Source: Monosiga brevicollis MX1
Taxonomy: Eukaryota > Opisthokonta > Choanoflagellata > Craspedida > Salpingoecidae
Direction: 5' to 3'
Assembly: GCF_000002865.3 (NCBI RefSeq)
Contig: NW_001865045.1
Location: forward strand, 551,545-615,544
Length of the DNA stretch: 64,000 bases
Made by a program: the position numbers and the translations under genes. Positions 59,016-64,000 of this stretch are shown piece by piece; positions within the stretch are counted from its first letter, which is position 1, and each line of letters opens with the position of its first letter. Below the pieces are notes generated by a model. It ran no database searches. It saw only the letters and a program-made list of their open reading frames with translations, and had not been told where the DNA came from.

Positions 59016-62000
59016 CTACTTGGTCAGAGCAATAGGGTAATCCCAACAGACCTTCTCGGCCAAATCTGCAAAGTCAACGTCGCCCACCGCCACGGCAAAA
59101 GTCGTTTCCACCAACGACAACACCTCATCACCCTCACACTCGCGTACCAGCCTAAATCAGATGGCGTGCCGTCAAGGCATGTTTGACATTGGCGGCCCTG
59201 TTCAAAGTAGCAAATGTCGCCCAAGAGCATGCGCACTACGCACCGAGCCAGAAGATTGACAATGTCACGATGGTGACCCACAAAGTCCTGAACCTCCACC
59301 TCACTGGCATCGGCGGAGAGCTCAAACTCGTGCTCACTGCCGCTAATGCTAGCTGCATCATCACCCTCGGCATCACCAGCTTGCTTGCCCATTTGCTGCA
59401 CATCATCCGCATCGCTGCTGCTATCGCTGTCGGTTTCGCTCTCGACAATGGCGTGCATGGTGGATGGTGGTTGATCGACCACTGATTTGAAGTGCTGTTG
59501 TACCGCAGCTTCGTTCAGATCGGAAAACGTCACATTGGACTTGGCGCGGTGTGGTGTGGTGCCATCGTTGATCGAGTCGATGCATATGGACGGGTTAAGC
59601 GCCATGGATATCTTGCGCCGCGACGTCTGTGTACCCCCAGTGCATCAGCCAACAACGCGGCAGAGGAGGGAAATGACACAAGTTCGTGAGCTAGATTGCG
59701 CCCACTCATGCAGACTTCAGCAGTAGCAAGAGCTCACCTCATCTGAATATTGACTGATAGCTGAAGTGGCCATGCGAGGCACGCCGGTCGTGTCAAAGGG
59801 CCCAAAGCTTGACTCCTCGGCCTCGGAAGAATCAGTGTGACTCGTCTATTGGATACAGCATAGCATTCGTGTTGCGATCAGAGCTCGGGGTTTCGTGCTC
59901 ACACAAGGCTGGTGGGGGCAATGACGCACAAAACGCCACTTGGTGCCCGTGAATGACTCGTCGAACATAATGCCAAAGATCTTGGGCCCGAACACAGAAG
60001 CAAGAGTCAAAATGCATGTCACCCAGATGGCACAGATCTAAAGTCAGCGAGGTGCCCCCGTAAGTTCATAAAGTTGCACTGTGACACATCTGCTGCCACG
60101 AAGCATGGGTCCAGCAAGCGCATACATTGAAGTACTGCCGAGCCAAGCCCACCATTCCCAGGGTCAGAGCTACCGCCGGCACAATGACCTAGCACGGAAA
60201 GGCAGATGCAGGGGGAGGATAAACACAAGAAACCAACATAAAATATACTCCAAGGGGCGCGGTGGTTGGTACGGCTGAAAAGGCATGATGACTCTGTTTG
60301 CACACACGCAGGGCAGGGCGTACGCCGGAGAAGAGCAGCATGACGATGACAAAACTGCTCTCAGAGAATTGGTCCGTACGAATCGTGCGAGTTTTGAACG
60401 CCAGCGAGAATCCTGCGCAAATGAAAAGCAAGGGGAGGATCAACCCTGGCCAAGACTTTGCAAAGACGCCTTGATTATGGACAAGCAAGCTTGCGATGTC
60501 GCAACTCGTCTCACCAGCTCCGAGGTAAACGAGGTTGATGAGAAGGGTAACAATCTTGACTTCAATGCCGTCTTGGCACAGGAGGCGCCGCTTGCCAAAC
60601 TCATCGGCCTCGACGTCATCGATTTGTGTACCTACACAAACGCAGAGGGCCTCGAAGGAGTGAATGGGAAAGCCATCACCACCAAGCACGCGCTGAGATG
60701 CCTCTCCGCCACATTGCGCGCATACACACCAATGGGATAGATTAGAGCAAAGAGACCAATGATGCACGCTTCGAAGAAAATGGCTAAAAGGGCGCGGCTG
60801 ATCATGCGACCCTCGCTCAAAGATCGCTAAGCATCCGGGGCAAAAAACAAACAAGCAAGCCGAGACAAGATGAGCCTGTTAACCACCATGATGGGGCAGT
60901 CAACTTACGGGCAATGCCCGGAAGTTGCTTCTTTCAGCGAGTGGGCTACAATAACGTAAGAGCACCTTGTCGACGTCGAAAGTGAAGAAAAAAATCTTGT
61001 AAATGCGCCACGTTTTGACCAACAAATTTGCCATGATAAAGGCAAAATAAATGCCTTCCATAAAGTGAAAGAGTGTGCACTTGGAACGCGAGGGCTCGCC
61101 AATCAGAGCCCAAACGGCCGAGAGCCCGATGAGAATGCCAAAAAGAATCAGCAAACAAAATGTAAGGCTGGTGCCGCGCACGATGGGATGTGCGCGATGA
61201 CGGATGAGGTATAGGCCACAAGCCACGGCCATGGCTTGGCCCAGCGCAGACATGACTTCCAGCAGGATAGCCACTCCGTCATCGTAGTCGAGGTAAACCG
61301 GGATCTGCTTGCAGTCGGGGGCCACCCGCCCCTCGAGGCAGCCGCACGTGGCAGCCGTTGTAGTGCAAGTGGAAAAGTCGGTGCGACCTTGACCGCGATT
61401 AGTTGCAACGATACACTCGGTACTTCCATTGCCCAAGGTGTACTCGCCAGGAAACCCTGTGGTCACGTTTGGAGCCTGCGGGGGAGAGGGGGGCACAAAA
61501 GGGGCAGATGCAGTTGAATGAAGCGACGACTGCATAAGCGCGGGATCTCACGCCACATCAGAAAGGTTTGAGCGGGTGCACGGTGGTTGATAAAATCCTA
61601 CCCTGCAAGCAGTGCAAGATTGTTGGCCAATCTCTGCCGCAAAAGATCCAGGTGCACAGGCAACACAATCCGTGGCGCCAGGCTGCGGCTGTGCCGAGCC
61701 CGGGGGACAAGGTTGGCAGGTTGCCTGACTCTCGTTCCACTGTGAAAGGGTTGTTTAAGTGAGAAAAAGGAAAGAAGCTCGCTCATTTGGCAGTGTGGGT
61801 TGATCTCGCGAAGCGCACCTGCATGGTACCGGCAGCGCAGGGCGTGCAGGACGATTGGCCTTCGAGAGGCTGGCTGGTACCAACAGGGCATGGGCTGCAC
61901 GCGTCTGCACCCTCAATACTATAGGTACCTGGGCGACAAGGCATGCACATGGTGGCTCCCGGCGCTGGTGCAAACGTGCCTAAGTGCCCCATCCAAAGCA

Positions 62001-63179
62001 CCCATACGGAGGTATCTCTGAGAACGAAGTACGCTGATGGAGTTTCCACGAGAAGAAAGACTCTTCGAGAGCGTGGCGCAGGGCAAGGAGCACTCACCAG
62101 CGGGACAACGACTGCAGGACAGGCTGGTCCGATTGCTGGCATAGTGACCAACAGGACATGGCGAGCATTGGTTGGACAATTCACCCTCGGCTCGAGCCAA
62201 TCCAGCCAAGCAATGCGTGCAAGTGGTCTGTGGCAATTGGTCGGGCCCGACATTGACGCCACACGAGAGAATGCTTGACTGCGTTACGTTTGATGCCTGA
62301 AAACCACCTGGACAAAGCGTGGCGGTTGTGTAGCTGAGCCCAAAAGTTTCCAACACGGGTCTGGATGCAGTCAAAACCACGTTGAGCGACTATCCCAGGG
62401 CCAAAAGGGTCGGGCAGGCGGAGCGGGGAGCATGCGAGGATAAGCAGATGGGAAGGATACAGTAAGAAGGAACACGTCTTGCGCTAGGATTTAGCTCAGA
62501 GGGCCTTGTATCCGGACATACGAGCAGGCGACATCTCTTGAGAGCCATTTTCACGCACGCAAACGCACCGACATTAAGAAGCCCTGCGGTGTAGCGCAGA
62601 TGCTGCGCTGGCGAACGAGATCGTTGATGGAAAAGACACCAGTCGCCGTGACGGCGGCGCCGTGCGTAGTATCTAGCCGACAGGCAAATCGATGAATTTC
62701 AACGATTCAAGAGGACATGACGCGCGATTGACCCGAGGCACGCGGACACGGGTGAAATGCTGGCCGCTTTGGTGGGGCTGCTCCGAAGCAGGTCACCAAC
62801 CGGCTGCTTCAATGCGGAGCACATCTGTGTCTGCCAAGGGCCCTCCGCTAAGAACCAGACGGATAACTTTGGTTTCGGGTGGGGGAGCAAGCATCCAGGT
62901 CATGACGGCATGGCTTGCGTTGGTGTCAAGGAGGCAGGCTGCATCTGCACCGCTCAGGTTGGCCTGGGGAGTTGTCACAGTCATGTTGGACATGCATTCG
63001 CTATGCTCGACATTGCGGCGGCTGCGAGATGGGTGCCACCAGTTGGCGCCATCCTGTGCAGCCGTCAATCCTGGCATGAGAAGCACGGTCAAGCACGGAA
63101 GTAGCAGCAGAAGAAATAAACGGGGGTGCCGGTGATGCCTCAATGGCAATCGGGCCATCCCCCTGCCCGCAAAGCCCAT
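59016..63179 (-). CDS. CUB-like, cysteine-repeat class C (family 3) GPCR
   Basis: About 922 residues, 14 exons: 62801-63179, 62569-62672, 62098-62389, 61819-61979, 61602-61739, 60909-61475, 60730-60826, 60515-60631, 60324-60412, 60126-60188, 59903-60037, 59738-59845, 59244-59626, 59016-59151; phases agree throughout. Start at 63179 (MGFAGRG, then hydrophobic signal peptide LFLLLLLPCLTVLLM), with an in-frame ATG at 63368 as alternative. Order: CUB-like region (CMSNMTVTTPQANLSGADAAC), Cys-rich GCC2/GCC3 type repeats (PCRPGTYSIEGADACSPCPVGTSQP), then a 7TM bundle (VAILLEVMSALGQAMAV, LILFGILIGLSAVWALIG, FMEGIYFAFIMANLLVKTW, AIFFEACIIGLFALIYPIG, VTLLINLVYLGAG, FVIVMLLFSG, VTCILTLASVFGPK). LLVKTWRIYKIF and the FKTR loop are family 3 marks. 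C-terminus acidic, Ser-rich. Confidence 0.85.
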
Positions 63180-64000
63180 GCTTGGCCGAAAGCGTGCATC
63201 CAACGGCCAATCAATACTAGGCTCGATCACGAGAGGACTGAGATGATAATCGGTGTGCCGCGTCTTGCGCCCGGAGGGTCTCAGACTCGCGACCAGCCTT
63301 GAAATTGGGCCACGATGGGTGAGGTGATCCCACAAGTCTGGCCTGGCAGCAAATGAAGTGCCAGACATCCGTTTGCGGATGGCACGATCCGATGGAGCAG
63401 AGCACCGTGACCAGCTCAGCCAACCGCAAGGCGAAGCAGCGTCACCGAGCAGAAGAGTCTCGTGCCAACGCGAGTCACGAGAAAGCCGTCAGCCCTGCCG
63501 CGCCAGGACAGTCAGGGAGCTCACACGCCTGATGCACCGGCTCTTGAATAGGGGGGCAGCTCAGCTCGTGTTGTCGGAGAGGAGAGGCGAGCAGAGTGAG
63601 TCAGGGGCGTGTTCCTGGTCGACAAGGACCAAACTGACTGTTAACTGCATTATCTTTGATTTTGGCTACACAAACTTTGGTGTGTTTGCATGGTTCTAAC
63701 GTAGTGCATAACATCTTCTCAAAAGTCCTCTGCAATTTCTCTCTTTCGGTTTTTGTCACTTTTTCTTTTCTCTCTCTCTCTCTTCATTTCTCTCTTTCTC
63801 AAACCGACCAATTCATCGTCTCTCTCTCTCTCTCTTCCTCAAGCTCTCAAGCTCTCTCTCTCTCTCTCACAAGCTCTCTCTCTCTCTCTTCCTCAAGCTC
63901 TCAAGCTCTCTCAAGCTCTCTCTCACTCAAGCTCTCTCAAGCTCATCTCTCATCTCTCATCTCTCATCTCTCATCTCTCTGGTGTCTTTCTCGCATTTTT
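63180..64000. other. GPCR upstream region and CT-rich right edge
   Basis: The first about 190 bp may be N-terminal coding if the ATG at 63368 is used. Beyond 63700 the sequence is CT-rich. No gene was recognised. Confidence 0.5.
63762..63980 (+). repeat. (CT)n / CAAGCTCT / ATCTCTC microsatellite
   Basis: CT dinucleotide runs interleaved with caagctct and then atctctc repeats, at the right edge of the window. Strong pyrimidine bias on the + strand. Confidence 0.93.

Noticed and set aside
58880-59160. One gene fusing the GPCR C-tail to the SH3 protein
   Set aside because: None of the visible donor/acceptor pairs skipping the stop gave a sensible peptide in phase. Kept only as a question in the findings.

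Overview
This is a nuclear window from a gene-dense, intron-rich, GC-rich unicellular eukaryote. Short introns (mostly 60-250 bp, GT-AG, with two apparent GC-AG), intergenic gaps often well under 1 kb and many microsatellites are seen. The gene set (maspardin, a Tuba/DNMBP-type Cdc42 GEF, CASD1, a CUB/cysteine-rich class C GPCR, an LRR receptor kinase) points to a holozoan close to animals. I infer a choanoflagellate, most like Monosiga brevicollis; no rRNA or organelle marker in the window proves this.

Layout, left to right: POLR1A 5' end (-, runs off the left edge); SPG21/maspardin (-); an SRPK kinase (+); RNASEH2B (+); a 24-exon DNMBP/Tuba-like RhoGEF (-); mitochondrial uL22 (-); the SNARE BET1 (+); NatB catalytic subunit NAA20 (+); a polytopic-membrane DH-PH RhoGEF (-) that starts 44 bp from DNAJC25 (+); the spliceosomal helicase DDX46/PRP5 (-); an intronless DIPP-type Nudix hydrolase (-); a poorly explained 2.3 kb gap; a 1,633-residue HECT ubiquitin ligase (+); a small orphan ORF (+); CASD1 sialate O-acetyltransferase (-); an LRR receptor with a TKL kinase (-); the SNARE VTI1 (+); a small SH3 protein (-); a CUB/cysteine-rich/7TM class C GPCR (-); and a CT-rich right end.

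There is no operon logic. Most loci are housekeeping: Pol I transcription, splicing and SR-protein phosphorylation, RNase H2, N-terminal acetylation, mitochondrial translation, and ER-Golgi and endosomal SNAREs. Between them lie signalling genes of metazoan type: two Rho-family GEFs, a receptor kinase and a GPCR. The best candidates for something undescribed are the membrane-anchored RhoGEF, the receptor kinase with a long activation-loop insert, the HECT ligase with an unrecognised 1.2 kb-residue N-terminal part, and the GPCR.

Exon boundaries were called by eye from splice motifs and reading-frame phase. For most genes the exon lengths sum to an intact reading frame. Less certain places are stated: the 5' end of the DNMBP-like gene, several internal CASD1 exons, and two junctions in the membrane RhoGEF. 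I saw no tRNA, rRNA, CRISPR, transposon or virus-derived element.
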